Source: Burkholderiales bacterium | GTDB taxonomy: Bacteria > Pseudomonadota > Gammaproteobacteria > Burkholderiales > Ga0077523 | Reading direction: 5' to 3' | DNA: 8,755 nt | Assembly: GCA_025459035.1 (NCBI GenBank) | Contig: JALORJ010000082.1 | Location: 1-8,755, forward strand | In this document: piece after piece, positions 1-7,577 of the stretch | Layout of the letters: the number at the start of each line of letters is the position of its first letter | Position numbering within the stretch: the stretch's first letter is position 1 | Notes under the pieces: generated by a model | What the model was told of the DNA's origin: nothing | Database searches by the model: none | Seen by the model: the letters and a program-made list of their open reading frames with translations, nothing else | Program-made: the position numbers and the translations under genes

Positions 1-7
1 GCGGGAT

Positions 8-23
8 CGGCGCACGGGCGCCG
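8..23 (-). other. GC-rich hairpin just after hisA
   Basis: A perfect 6-bp inverted repeat (CGGCGC / GCGCCG) with a 4-nt loop lies 5 nt past the hisA stop codon. No run of T follows it on the minus strand, so it does not look like an intrinsic terminator. It may be a small RNA fold between hisA and the next gene, expected to be hisF beyond the window, or chance in GC-rich DNA. The 28 bases after hisA contain no recognisable hisF start. Confidence 0.25.
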
Positions 24-28
24 CAGGA

Positions 29-769
29 TCAGCCGCCGAGTTCGTCGGCGAGCTTCTGGGCCGCGGCGAAGTCGAGCCGGCCCTCGTAGAGCGATCGACC
101 GGCGATGGCGCCGGTCACGCCCTCGGGTTCCGCGGCGCACAGGCGCCGCACGTCCTCGAGGTCGGTGACTCCGCCGCTGGCGATGACGGGAACCGTGAGC
201 GCCTTCGCCAGCGCCACGGTGGCCTCGATGTTCACGCCGTTCATCATGCCGTCACGGCCGATGTCGGTGTGGATGATCGCCTCGACGCCGTAGTCCTGGA
301 ACTTGAGCGCGAGATCGAGCACGTCGTGCCCGGTGAGCTTGGACCAGCCGTCGACCGCGACCTTCCCGTCCTTCGCGTCGAGCGCGACCATGATGTGTCC
401 GGGAAACGCGTAGCAGGCGTCGTGGAGGAAGCCCGGGGTCTTCACCGCCGCGGTGCCGATGATCACGTAGCTCACGCCGTCGTCGAGCCAGCGCTCGATC
501 GTGTCGAGATCGCGGATGCCCCCGCCCAGCTGCACCGGGACGTCGTCGCCGACCGCCGCGATCACGGCCTTGATCGCGTCCTCGTTTCGCGGCTTGCCGG
601 CGAACGCACCGTTGAGGTCGACGAGGTGCAGGCGGCGTGCGCCCTGCGCAGCCCAGTGACGCGCCATCGCGGCCGGGTCCTCGGAGAAGACGGTGGCGGC
701 CTGCATGTCGCCTTGCTTCAGGCGGACGCAGTGGCCGTCCTTCAGGTCGATCGCGGGAATGATCAGCAT
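29..769 (-). CDS. hisA: HisA, ProFAR isomerase
   Basis: 1-(5-phosphoribosyl)-5-[(5-phosphoribosylamino)methylideneamino]imidazole-4-carboxamide isomerase, the fourth step of histidine synthesis: a cytosolic (beta/alpha)8 barrel that opens the ribose of ProFAR to give PRFAR. The protein is 246 aa, normal for the family. It begins MLIIPAIDLKDG, with the catalytic acid Asp8. The second catalytic acid is Asp131 in the VALDAKDGKVAVDGW stretch. Phosphate-binding loops are visible at LGGGIR (81-86), ASGGV (197-201) and AGRSLYEG (223-230). The ATG at 769 is chosen because it starts the first barrel strand. The frame stays open to 913 but only by reading through the gap into hisH, and that extension has no family resemblance. 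No Shine-Dalgarno is apparent. The 79-nt gap from hisH is the largest between neighbours here. HisA would act on the product of HisI/HisE and feed HisH-HisF. Confidence 0.97.
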   Translation of the reverse strand: MLIIPAIDLKDGHCVRLKQGDMQAATVFSEDPAAMARHWAAQGARRLHLVDLNGAFAGKPRNEDAIKAVIAAVGDDVPVQLGGGIRDLDTIERWLDDGVSYVIIGTAAVKTPGFLHDACYAFPGHIMVALDAKDGKVAVDGWSKLTGHDVLDLALKFQDYGVEAIIHTDIGRDGMMNGVNIEATVALAKALTVPVIASGGVTDLEDVRRLCAAEPEGVTGAIAGRSLYEGRLDFAAAQKLADELGG

Positions 770-848
770 GACCGGTGTCGCGAAGCGGGCCGCGCAGGGC
801 AGTCCGGTGCGGGGAGGCTCGGGGGAGAAGGTCGGGACGGAGGCGCTG

Positions 849-1526
849 TCAGGAGGCTTCGATGACCGCGGGCGAACCCGACCGCGACCCGGCATCGGGA
901 TCCCACGCGACAAAATTGCTCAGGAGTCGAAGACCGGCGTGATGGCTCTTCTCGGGGTGGAACTGCACCGCGAACAGTCTAGCCACCGCCACCGCGCAGG
1001 TAAACGACGCGGGATAATCGGCCGTGCCGACGACGCGTGCCGGATCGGCCGGCTGCGCGCAGTAGCTGTGGACGAAGTAGAAGCGCGACCCGGGCGCGAT
1101 GCCTGCCCACAGCGGGTGGGCACGCTGCGCGACGCCGTTCCAGCCCATGTGCGGAACCTTCAGCCGACGGCCGTCGGCCGTGTGCATCGCCGCGGGCACG
1201 AAACGTCGCACGACGCCCGGCAGCACGCCCAGCCCGGGGGTGTCGCCTTCCTCGCTGTGGTCGAACAGCATCTGCATGCCGATGCAGATCCCGAGGAACG
1301 GCCGCGTCGCCGCGGCGCGCACGACCGCCGCGCGCAGCCCGCGCGCGTCGAGTTCGCGCATGCAGTCGGGCATCGCGCCCTGCCCCGGAAACACGACCCG
1401 GTCGGCGGCCTCGACCGCCGCCGGGTCGTCGGTCACGTCGATCCGCGCCGCGGGCGCGACGTGCTCGAGCGCCTTCGACACCGACCGCAGATTGCCCATC
1501 CCGTAGTCGACCACCGCGATCCGCAT
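849..1526 (-). CDS. hisH: HisH, glutaminase subunit of IGP synthase
   Basis: Class I glutamine amidotransferase subunit of imidazole glycerol phosphate synthase. It hydrolyses glutamine and channels ammonia to HisF, which converts PRFAR to IGP and AICAR. The 225-aa protein starts MRIAVVDYGMGNLRS. The triad is complete: nucleophile Cys81 in FLGICIGMQ, and His190 and Glu192 in QFHPEKS. The loop PGQGAM (48-53) supplies the oxyanion-strand region, and KVPHMGWN (123-130) is the HisH-typical segment. After the last family-conserved part (NFVAW, ending at 208) there is a tail of about 17 residues rich in Ser, Gly, Pro and Asp, which makes it somewhat longer than E. coli HisH (196 aa). It lies 18 nt after hisB and has a good GGGAG ribosome site. 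HisF is not in the window and is expected beyond the left edge. Confidence 0.97.
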   Translation of the reverse strand: MRIAVVDYGMGNLRSVSKALEHVAPAARIDVTDDPAAVEAADRVVFPGQGAMPDCMRELDARGLRAAVVRAAATRPFLGICIGMQMLFDHSEEGDTPGLGVLPGVVRRFVPAAMHTADGRRLKVPHMGWNGVAQRAHPLWAGIAPGSRFYFVHSYCAQPADPARVVGTADYPASFTCAVAVARLFAVQFHPEKSHHAGLRLLSNFVAWDPDAGSRSGSPAVIEAS

Positions 1527-1532
1527 CGCGCG

Positions 1533-1537
1533 CTCCC
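1533..1537 (-). promoter_or_regulatory. Ribosome binding site of hisH
   Basis: GGGAG on the minus strand, 6 nt before the ATG at 1526, inside the 18-nt hisB-hisH gap. It supports that start and suggests that hisH can initiate on its own rather than only by coupling. Confidence 0.6.
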
Positions 1538-1544
1538 GGCCGGC

Positions 1545-2168
1545 CTAGAGGCTGCCCTTCGTCGACGGCACGACCGCCGCCGCCCGCGGGTCGATCTCGG
1601 TCGCCATCCGCAGCGCCCGGCCGAACGCCTTGAAGGCGGTCTCGGCCTGGTGGTGCGCGTTGCGGCCCTTGAGGTTGTCGATGTGCAGCGTCGCCTTCGC
1701 GTGGTTCACGAAGCCCTGGAAGAACTCGTGCACCAGCTCCGTGTCGAGCGTGCCGATCATGGCGCGCGTGAAGGCGATGTCGAGTTCGAGCCCCGGTCGC
1801 CCCGACAGGTCGACGACCACGCGGGTCAGCGCCTCGTCGAGCGGCACGTACGCGTGGCCGTAGCGGCGCAACCCGCGCTTGTCGCCGACCGCGAGCGCGA
1901 ACGCCTGCCCGAGCGTGATGCCGACATCCTCGACCGTGTGATGACCGTCGATGTGGAGGTCGCCTTCGACGGCCACCTGCAGGTCGAACAGGCCGTGGCG
2001 CGCGATCTGGTCGAGCATGTGGTCGAAGAAGCCGATGCCGGTCGCCAGCTGCGAACGGCCGCTGCCGTCCAGGTCGAGGGCGACCCGGATGCGGGTCTCG
2101 AGCGTGTTGCGCTCGACGACCGCACGGCGCGGCGCAGCGTCGGGGGCGGGAACGATCTCGTCGGGCAT
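1545..2168 (-). CDS. hisB: HisB, imidazoleglycerol-phosphate dehydratase (monofunctional)
   Basis: Dehydrates imidazole glycerol phosphate to imidazole acetol phosphate, the sixth step of histidine synthesis. The 207-aa protein is only the dehydratase. The histidinol-phosphatase domain fused to the N-terminus in E. coli HisB is absent, so that activity must come from another gene. The two metal-binding repeats are clear: HHTVED at 76-81, and AHHQAE at 171-176 in the second half. His50 in FFDHML, His72 and His147 (LVHEFF) are also conserved. It ends in PSTKGSL, the usual C-terminus of beta- and other proteobacterial forms. About 12 Pro/Ala-rich residues precede the conserved start of the fold, so the true start could be slightly downstream, but no other ATG or GTG is evident there. 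It begins 3 nt after hisC, with a GAGGA site 10 nt before the ATG. Confidence 0.97.
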   Translation of the reverse strand: MPDEIVPAPDAAPRRAVVERNTLETRIRVALDLDGSGRSQLATGIGFFDHMLDQIARHGLFDLQVAVEGDLHIDGHHTVEDVGITLGQAFALAVGDKRGLRRYGHAYVPLDEALTRVVVDLSGRPGLELDIAFTRAMIGTLDTELVHEFFQGFVNHAKATLHIDNLKGRNAHHQAETAFKAFGRALRMATEIDPRAAAVVPSTKGSL

Positions 2169-2171
2169 GGC

Positions 2172-3275
2172 TCAGGCGTCCTCGAGGGCGGCGCGGAACG
2201 CGGCGACGAACCGCGCGTTCTCGTCCGGGGTACCGATGGTGACGCGCAGGCAGTCGGCGAGTCGCGGATGGGCCCCGTCCAGGCGCTTGATCAGCACGCC
2301 GCGGGCCTTCACCCCTTCGAACACGCGTGCGGCGCCGGGCACGCGCAGGCAGAGGAAGTTGGCCGCGCTCGGGAACACGGTCACGCCCGGCAACGCCGCG
2401 AGTGCGGTGGCCAGCACTGCACGCTCGGCGCGGATCCGCGCGGTCTGCGCGTCGAGCACGTCGCGATGCGCCAGCACCACCTCCACGGCCGCCTGCGTCA
2501 GAACGTCGATGTTGTAGGGCAGGCGCAGCTTGTCGATCTCGCCGATCCACGCGGCCGGCCCGGCCAGCAGCCCGAGGCGCACCCCCGCCAGACCGAGCTT
2601 CGACAGCGTTCGCATCACCAGCACGTGCGGGTCCCCGCCGAGGTCGCGCGCGAAGCTGTCGTCGGCGAACGCGTGGTAGGCCTCGTCGATCACGACCAGT
2701 CCCGGCGCCAGATCGATCAGGCGCTCGATCGCGGCGCGGTCGAACGCGTTGCCGGTCGGGTTGTTCGGGTAGGTGATCCAAAGCAGCGCCGGCCGCTCGC
2801 GCGCGATCGCCTCGGCGACCGCCGCCTCGTCGAGCGAGAAGTCGGCGCGCAGGGGCACGCCCACGTGGCGCACACCCGCCGCCTGCGCGCAGACCCGGTA
2901 CATCACGAAGGTCGGCTCGATCGACATCACCGTCGCGCCGGGTCGCGCCACGGCGAGCGTGAGGGTCTGGATCAGTTCGTCCGAGCCGTTGCCGAGAAGC
3001 AGCGCCGCATCGGGCGGCAGCGCGAGCGCCTCGCGCAGCGGCGCGTGCAGCCGCCGCGCGACGGGGTCGGGATAGCGGTTGAGCGGCGTACGCGCCACGG
3101 CCTGCGCCACCGCGTCACGCACGGCGTCGGGCAGCGGCCACGGGTTCTCCATCGCGTCGAGCTTGATCAGCCCGGTGGCGTCGGCCACGACGTACGCGTG
3201 CATCGCCGCGAGATCCGGGCGCAGCACGCGCGCCGGAGAGCGGTCGGTCGGCGGACGGTCGGCCGGCGCGTTCAC
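2172..3275 (-). CDS. hisC: HisC, histidinol-phosphate aminotransferase
   Basis: PLP-dependent class I/II aminotransferase (fold type I) that moves the amino group of glutamate to imidazole acetol phosphate, giving L-histidinol phosphate (seventh step). The GTG start at 3275 gives 367 aa, close to the family length of about 355. That GTG overlaps the hisD stop in the 4-nt string GTGA. Landmarks: ENPWPLP (43-49) at the substrate entrance; LGNGSDE (94-100); YPNNPTG (169-175) with the PLP-contacting Asn172; IDEAYHAF (196-203) with Asp197 and Tyr200; the Schiff-base Lys226 in RTLSKLGLAG; and the carboxylate/phosphate-binding Arg344 in LRVTIGT. The reading frame stays open upstream through hisD to 3752, but that part has the low-complexity Arg/Gly/Ala composition of a shadow frame. 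No Shine-Dalgarno precedes the GTG, so expression probably depends on translation of hisD. Confidence 0.95.
   Translation of the reverse strand: MNAPADRPPTDRSPARVLRPDLAAMHAYVVADATGLIKLDAMENPWPLPDAVRDAVAQAVARTPLNRYPDPVARRLHAPLREALALPPDAALLLGNGSDELIQTLTLAVARPGATVMSIEPTFVMYRVCAQAAGVRHVGVPLRADFSLDEAAVAEAIARERPALLWITYPNNPTGNAFDRAAIERLIDLAPGLVVIDEAYHAFADDSFARDLGGDPHVLVMRTLSKLGLAGVRLGLLAGPAAWIGEIDKLRLPYNIDVLTQAAVEVVLAHRDVLDAQTARIRAERAVLATALAALPGVTVFPSAANFLCLRVPGAARVFEGVKARGVLIKRLDGAHPRLADCLRVTIGTPDENARFVAAFRAALEDA
2179..2183 (-). promoter_or_regulatory. Ribosome binding site of hisB
   Basis: GAGGA on the minus strand, 10 nt before the hisB ATG at 2168 and inside the last codons of hisC. Acceptable strength, spacing on the long side. 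Confidence 0.45.
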
Positions 3276-4570
3276 GCGGGCACCCGCATGCGGGCGGCGG
3301 CCGCATGGGCAGGCAGCCCTTCGCCGTCGGCCAGCGCGCCGGCGATCGGTCCCAGCGTGGCCGCGCCGGCCGACGACACCCGGATCAGGCTCGCGCGCTT
3401 CTGGAAGTCGTGCACGCCGAGCGGCGACGCGAAGCGCGCGGTGCGCGCGGTCGGCAGCACGTGGTTCGGTCCGGCGCAGTAGTCGCCGAGCGCCTCGGAG
3501 CTCCAGCGTCCGACGAAGATCGCCCCCGCATGCCGCAGCTTCGCGAGCCACGGATCGGGGTCGGCCACCGACAGCTCGAGATGCTCGGGGGCCACCGCGT
3601 TCGCGAGCGCGCAGGCCTCGGCCAGGTCGCGGGTGCGGACGAGCGCGCCGCGATCCGCGAGCGAGCGCTCGATCACCGCGCGCCGCGGCATCGACGGCAG
3701 CAGCCGCGCCATCGCCGCCGCCACCGCGTCGAGGTACGCCGCGTCCGGGCACAGCAGGATCGACTGCGCGCGCTCGTCGTGTTCGGCCTGCGAGAACAGG
3801 TCCATCGCGATCCAGTCGGCCGGCGTGCTGCCGTCGGCGATCACGAGGATCTCCGACGGGCCCGCGACCATGTCGATGCCCACCACGCCGAACACCTGCC
3901 GCTTCGCGGCCGCGACGTACGCGTTGCCGGGACCGGTGATCTTGTCGACCGCCGGAATCGTCGCGGTGCCGTACGCGAGCGCCCCGACCGCCTGCGCTCC
4001 GCCGATCGCGAACACGTGATCGACGCCCGCCACTGCCGCCGCCGCCAGCACCAGCGCGTTGCGCACGCCGTCGGGCGCAGGCACCACCATCACGATCTCG
4101 CCGACGCCGGCGACCTTCGCCGGGATCGCGTTCATCAGCACGGTGGACGGATAGGCCGCCTTGCCGCCGGGCACGTAGATGCCGACCCGGTCGAGCGGCG
4201 TGACCTGCTGGCCCAGCACCGTGCCGTCGGCCTCGGTGAACGTCCAGCCCGACTGCACCTGGCGTGCGTGGAAGGCGCGGATGCGCGCCGCCGCGGCCTC
4301 GAGCGCATCGCGCTGCGCGGCCGGCAGCGCGACGAACGCCGCCTCGCAGTCGGCGCGCGCGATCCGCAGCGCATCGACCGATGCGGCGTGCACGCGATCG
4401 AAGCGTGCCGTCAGCTCGAGCACGGCCGCGTCACCGCGCAGGCGCACCTCCTGGAGGATGGTGCGCACGGCGGCCTCGACGGTGGCGTCGATCGAGTTCT
4501 CGAACGCGGTGAGCGCCCGGAACGCGTCGCCGAAGCCGGCATCGCGCGTGTCGAAGCGGTGAATGTTCAT
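3272..4570 (-). CDS. hisD: HisD, histidinol dehydrogenase
   Basis: Zinc-dependent, NAD-linked four-electron oxidation of L-histidinol to L-histidine, the last two steps of the pathway. The 432-aa length is typical. The zinc ligands seen in the E. coli enzyme have counterparts in Gln261 and His264 (SQAEHDE), Asp363 (LGDYCAGPNHVLPT) and His422 (GLPAHAAAA). The catalytic pair is Glu329-His330 in APEHLEL. The cofactor-side segments GIYVPGG (130-136), GGAQAVGALAYGT (190-202) and KITGPGN (210-216) are intact. The ATG at 4570 overlaps the hisG stop as ATGA and has GAAGG 4 nt upstream, so translation is coupled to hisG. The stop overlaps the GTG of hisC. Confidence 0.98.
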   Translation of the reverse strand: MNIHRFDTRDAGFGDAFRALTAFENSIDATVEAAVRTILQEVRLRGDAAVLELTARFDRVHAASVDALRIARADCEAAFVALPAAQRDALEAAAARIRAFHARQVQSGWTFTEADGTVLGQQVTPLDRVGIYVPGGKAAYPSTVLMNAIPAKVAGVGEIVMVVPAPDGVRNALVLAAAAVAGVDHVFAIGGAQAVGALAYGTATIPAVDKITGPGNAYVAAAKRQVFGVVGIDMVAGPSEILVIADGSTPADWIAMDLFSQAEHDERAQSILLCPDAAYLDAVAAAMARLLPSMPRRAVIERSLADRGALVRTRDLAEACALANAVAPEHLELSVADPDPWLAKLRHAGAIFVGRWSSEALGDYCAGPNHVLPTARTARFASPLGVHDFQKRASLIRVSSAGAATLGPIAGALADGEGLPAHAAAARMRVPA

Positions 4571-5229
4571 GCGGCCTTCGCTCGCGCCGCGGGCACCGCC
4601 GCGGCGATCGCGTCGATGACCGGCACCAGACGCGCGCGCTGGAGCTTCAGCGCCGCCTGGTTCACGACCAGCCGCGCCGAGATCGGCATGATCTCCTCGA
4701 CTGCCTCGAGGTGGTTGGCCTTCAGCGTGTTGCCGCTCGACACCAGATCGACGATCGCGTCAGCGAGCCCGACGAGCGGCGCAAGTTCCATCGACCCGTA
4801 GAGCTTGATCAGATCCACGTGCACGCCCTTGGCGGCGAAGTGCTCGCGTGCGCACCGCACGTACTTGGTGGCCACGCGCAGGCGTGCGCCCTGCTGCACC
4901 GCGAGGCGATAGTCGAAGCGGGCCGGTACCGCGACCATCAGCCGGCAGCGCGCGATGCCCAGGTCGACCGGCTGGTAGAGATTGGCGCCGCCGTGCTCGA
5001 GCAGCACGTCGCGCCCCGCGACACCCAGATCGGCCGCACCGCGCTCGACATAGGTCGGCACGTCGGACGCACGCACGATGACGATGCGCACGTCGGGGCG
5101 ACTGGTCGCGAGCACGAGCTTGCGCGAGGTCTCGGGGTCCTCGGCCGGCACGATCCCGGCGGCCGCGAGCAGCGGCAGGGTCTCTTCGAAGATGCGCCCC
5201 TTCGAGAGGGCGAGAGTGAGGCCGGACAC
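4567..5229 (-). CDS. hisG: HisG, ATP phosphoribosyltransferase, short form
   Basis: Catalyses the first step of histidine synthesis, joining ATP and PRPP to phosphoribosyl-ATP, and is the usual point of histidine feedback. At 220 aa it is the short form (HisGS), without the C-terminal ACT-like regulatory domain of the roughly 300-aa long form. Members of this family work in a complex with HisZ, a paralogue of histidyl-tRNA synthetase. HisZ is not in this window; in Betaproteobacteria it is normally encoded elsewhere. The N-terminus LTLALSKGRIFEETLPLL is strongly typical. The PRPP-binding region is visible as DAIVDLVSSGNTLKAN. The start is GTG at 5229; no upstream alternative starts the fold correctly. 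No Shine-Dalgarno is visible before it. It lies 42 nt after murA and overlaps hisD by 4 nt. Confidence 0.96.
   Translation of the reverse strand: MSGLTLALSKGRIFEETLPLLAAAGIVPAEDPETSRKLVLATSRPDVRIVIVRASDVPTYVERGAADLGVAGRDVLLEHGGANLYQPVDLGIARCRLMVAVPARFDYRLAVQQGARLRVATKYVRCAREHFAAKGVHVDLIKLYGSMELAPLVGLADAIVDLVSSGNTLKANHLEAVEEIMPISARLVVNQAALKLQRARLVPVIDAIAAAVPAARAKAA
4575..4579 (-). promoter_or_regulatory. Ribosome binding site of hisD
   Basis: GAAGG on the minus strand, within the last codons of hisG and 4 nt before the hisD ATG. The surrounding 13 nt (GAAGGCCGCATGA) match the junction after the STAS gene (GGAGGCCGCATGA, 8490-8502) at 12 of 13 positions. Confidence 0.45.
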
Positions 5230-5239
5230 GGCGGCGGCA

Positions 5240-5251
5240 GGCCCGAAGGCC
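5240..5251 (-). other. Small UUCG tetraloop hairpin between murA and hisG
   Basis: On the minus strand the sequence reads GGCC TTCG GGCC: a 4-bp GC stem with the C(UUCG)G tetraloop, a known extra-stable RNA loop. It sits 10 nt before the hisG GTG in the 42-nt murA-hisG gap. No T-run follows, so it is not an intrinsic terminator. It could affect hisG initiation or mark an RNA processing point, but a 4-bp stem can also arise by chance in such GC-rich DNA. Confidence 0.3.
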
Positions 5252-5271
5252 GGATGGCTTGGACGACGAGT

Positions 5272-6528
<1,257 letters not shown>

Positions 6529-6531
6529 CGG

Positions 6532-6777
6532 TCAGGCGCCGCCGCGCGCGGCCCACTCCTCCGGGGTGAGTGTCTGCATCGACAGCGCGTGGATCTCCTC
6601 GCGCATGCGGTCGCCGAGCGCCTGGTAGACCACCTGATGGCGCTGCACGCGGCTGCGACCCGCGAAGGCGGGGCTGACGATGACGGCCTCGAAGTGCGCG
6701 CCGTCGCCGCTCACCTCGAGGTGACGGCAGTCGAGACCGGCGGCGATCCAGCCGCGGAGAGTGTCGGGAGCAAGCAT
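6532..6777 (-). CDS. ibaG: BolA-family protein of the IbaG (YrbA) type
   Basis: Small cytosolic BolA-like protein, 81 aa (E. coli IbaG is 84-89 depending on the start used). The BolA core is complete: HLEVSGDGAHFEAVIVS, then FAGRSRVQRHQVVYQAL with the invariant His47, and the C-terminal IHALSMQTLTPEEW. Cys17 precedes the first strand. Family members bind monothiol glutaredoxins and share [2Fe-2S] clusters with them. E. coli IbaG is linked to acid stress and is encoded directly upstream of murA, as here. That synteny is why I prefer IbaG over BolA proper. The ATG at 6777 is the only sensible start; the 44-nt leader after the permease gene is pyrimidine-rich and shows no Shine-Dalgarno. Confidence 0.93.
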   Translation of the reverse strand: MLAPDTLRGWIAAGLDCRHLEVSGDGAHFEAVIVSPAFAGRSRVQRHQVVYQALGDRMREEIHALSMQTLTPEEWAARGGA

Positions 6778-6821
6778 GGGAGTCGGTCCGGAAGACGTGA
6801 AGGGGAAGAACGGGCGACAGC

Positions 6822-7577
6822 TCAGCCGCGCAGCTTCCAGCCGCGCCGGATCATCGACAGCGCGATGGCGGAGAGCACGACGAAGCAGCCGGCGACGATC
6901 ACGAAGCTCGTCGTCGGCGCGATGTCGGAGACGCCGAAGAAGCCGTAGCGGAAGCCGTCGATCATGTAGAAGAACGGGTTGAGGTGCGACACGCGCTGCC
7001 AGAACGGCGGCAGCGAGTGGATCGAATAGAACACGCCCGACAGGAACGTGAGCGGCACGATCACGAAGTTCTGGAAGGCGGCGAGCTGGTCGAACTTGTC
7101 GGCCCAGATGCCGGCGACCAGCCCCAGCGCACCGAGGATGCCGCCCCCGGCCACCGCGAACGCGAGTGCCCACAGCGGATGCACCAGCGGCACGTCGACG
7201 AGCACCAGCGCCGCGACGAACACGCCGGTCCCGACCGCGACGCCGCGCACCACGGCCGCGGCGATGAATGCCCAGTAGAACTCGGCGTGCGACAGCGGCG
7301 GCAACAGCATGAAGATGATGTTGCCGGTGATCTTCGACTGGATCAGGCTCGACGACGAGTTCGAGAACGCGTTCTGCAGCAGCGACATCATCGCCAGGCC
7401 GGGGATCAGGAACGCCGTGTAGCCCACGCCCGGAAACACCTCGACGCGTCCTTCGAGCACGTGGGTGAAGACCAGCAGGTAGAGCAGCGCGGTCAGGATC
7501 GGCGCGGCGAGCGTCTGGAACCCCACCTTCCAGAAGCGCAGCAGCTCCTTGTAGAGCAGGGTGCGGAAGCCGGTCAT
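6822..7577 (-). CDS. ABC-2 type permease, YadH-like
   Basis: Inner-membrane permease of an ABC exporter, 251 aa. About six hydrophobic segments can be seen, near residues 20-39, 52-70, 101-127, 134-157, 170-186 and 221-243. This is the ABC-2 membrane domain pattern shared with YadH, NodJ and drug-export permeases. Strings close to those I recall for E. coli YadH include FLIPGLAMMS (56-65), NFVIVPLTFLSGVFYS, LPPFWQRVSHLNP (189-201) and YMIDGFRYGF. Its ATG overlaps the stop of the ATPase gene as ATGA, so the two are almost certainly made together as a 2+2 exporter. The substrate is unknown. The neighbourhood (MlaB-type STAS, murA) suggests an envelope-related role, which is inference only. Confidence 0.93.
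   Translation of the reverse strand: MTGFRTLLYKELLRFWKVGFQTLAAPILTALLYLLVFTHVLEGRVEVFPGVGYTAFLIPGLAMMSLLQNAFSNSSSSLIQSKITGNIIFMLLPPLSHAEFYWAFIAAAVVRGVAVGTGVFVAALVLVDVPLVHPLWALAFAVAGGGILGALGLVAGIWADKFDQLAAFQNFVIVPLTFLSGVFYSIHSLPPFWQRVSHLNPFFYMIDGFRYGFFGVSDIAPTTSFVIVAGCFVVLSAIALSMIRRGWKLRG

Noticed and set aside
8..23. Rho-independent terminator after hisA
   Set aside because: The hairpin is perfect but no T-run follows, and the histidine operon is expected to continue into hisF.
770..913. N-terminal extension of HisA by 48 residues to an ATG at 913
   Set aside because: It would overlap hisH by 65 nt, is Pro/Arg-rich without family resemblance, and HisA begins exactly at MLIIPAIDL.
979..2781. 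600-codon minus-strand frame overlapping hisH, hisB and hisC
   Set aside because: Out-of-frame reading of three well-supported genes, almost all Arg, Ala, Gly and Pro.
693..3482. 929-codon open frame on the plus strand, antisense to hisA-hisH-hisB-hisC-hisD
   Set aside because: It spans five real minus-strand genes and their junctions, has an Arg/His/Asp/Val-rich composition with no recognisable domain, and is what GC-rich third positions produce on the opposite strand.
3276..3752. 159-residue N-terminal extension of HisC
   Set aside because: It lies inside hisD in another frame and has shadow composition; the GTG at 3275 gives the normal HisC length.
3305..4801. 498-codon plus-strand open frame opposite hisD
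   Set aside because: Shadow of hisD and the start of hisC/hisG in a GC-rich genome; no fold or motif seen.
6778..6821. Promoter or riboswitch in the permease-ibaG gap
   Set aside because: Only 44 nt, pyrimidine-rich, with no -35/-10 pair or notable fold; nothing can be supported.
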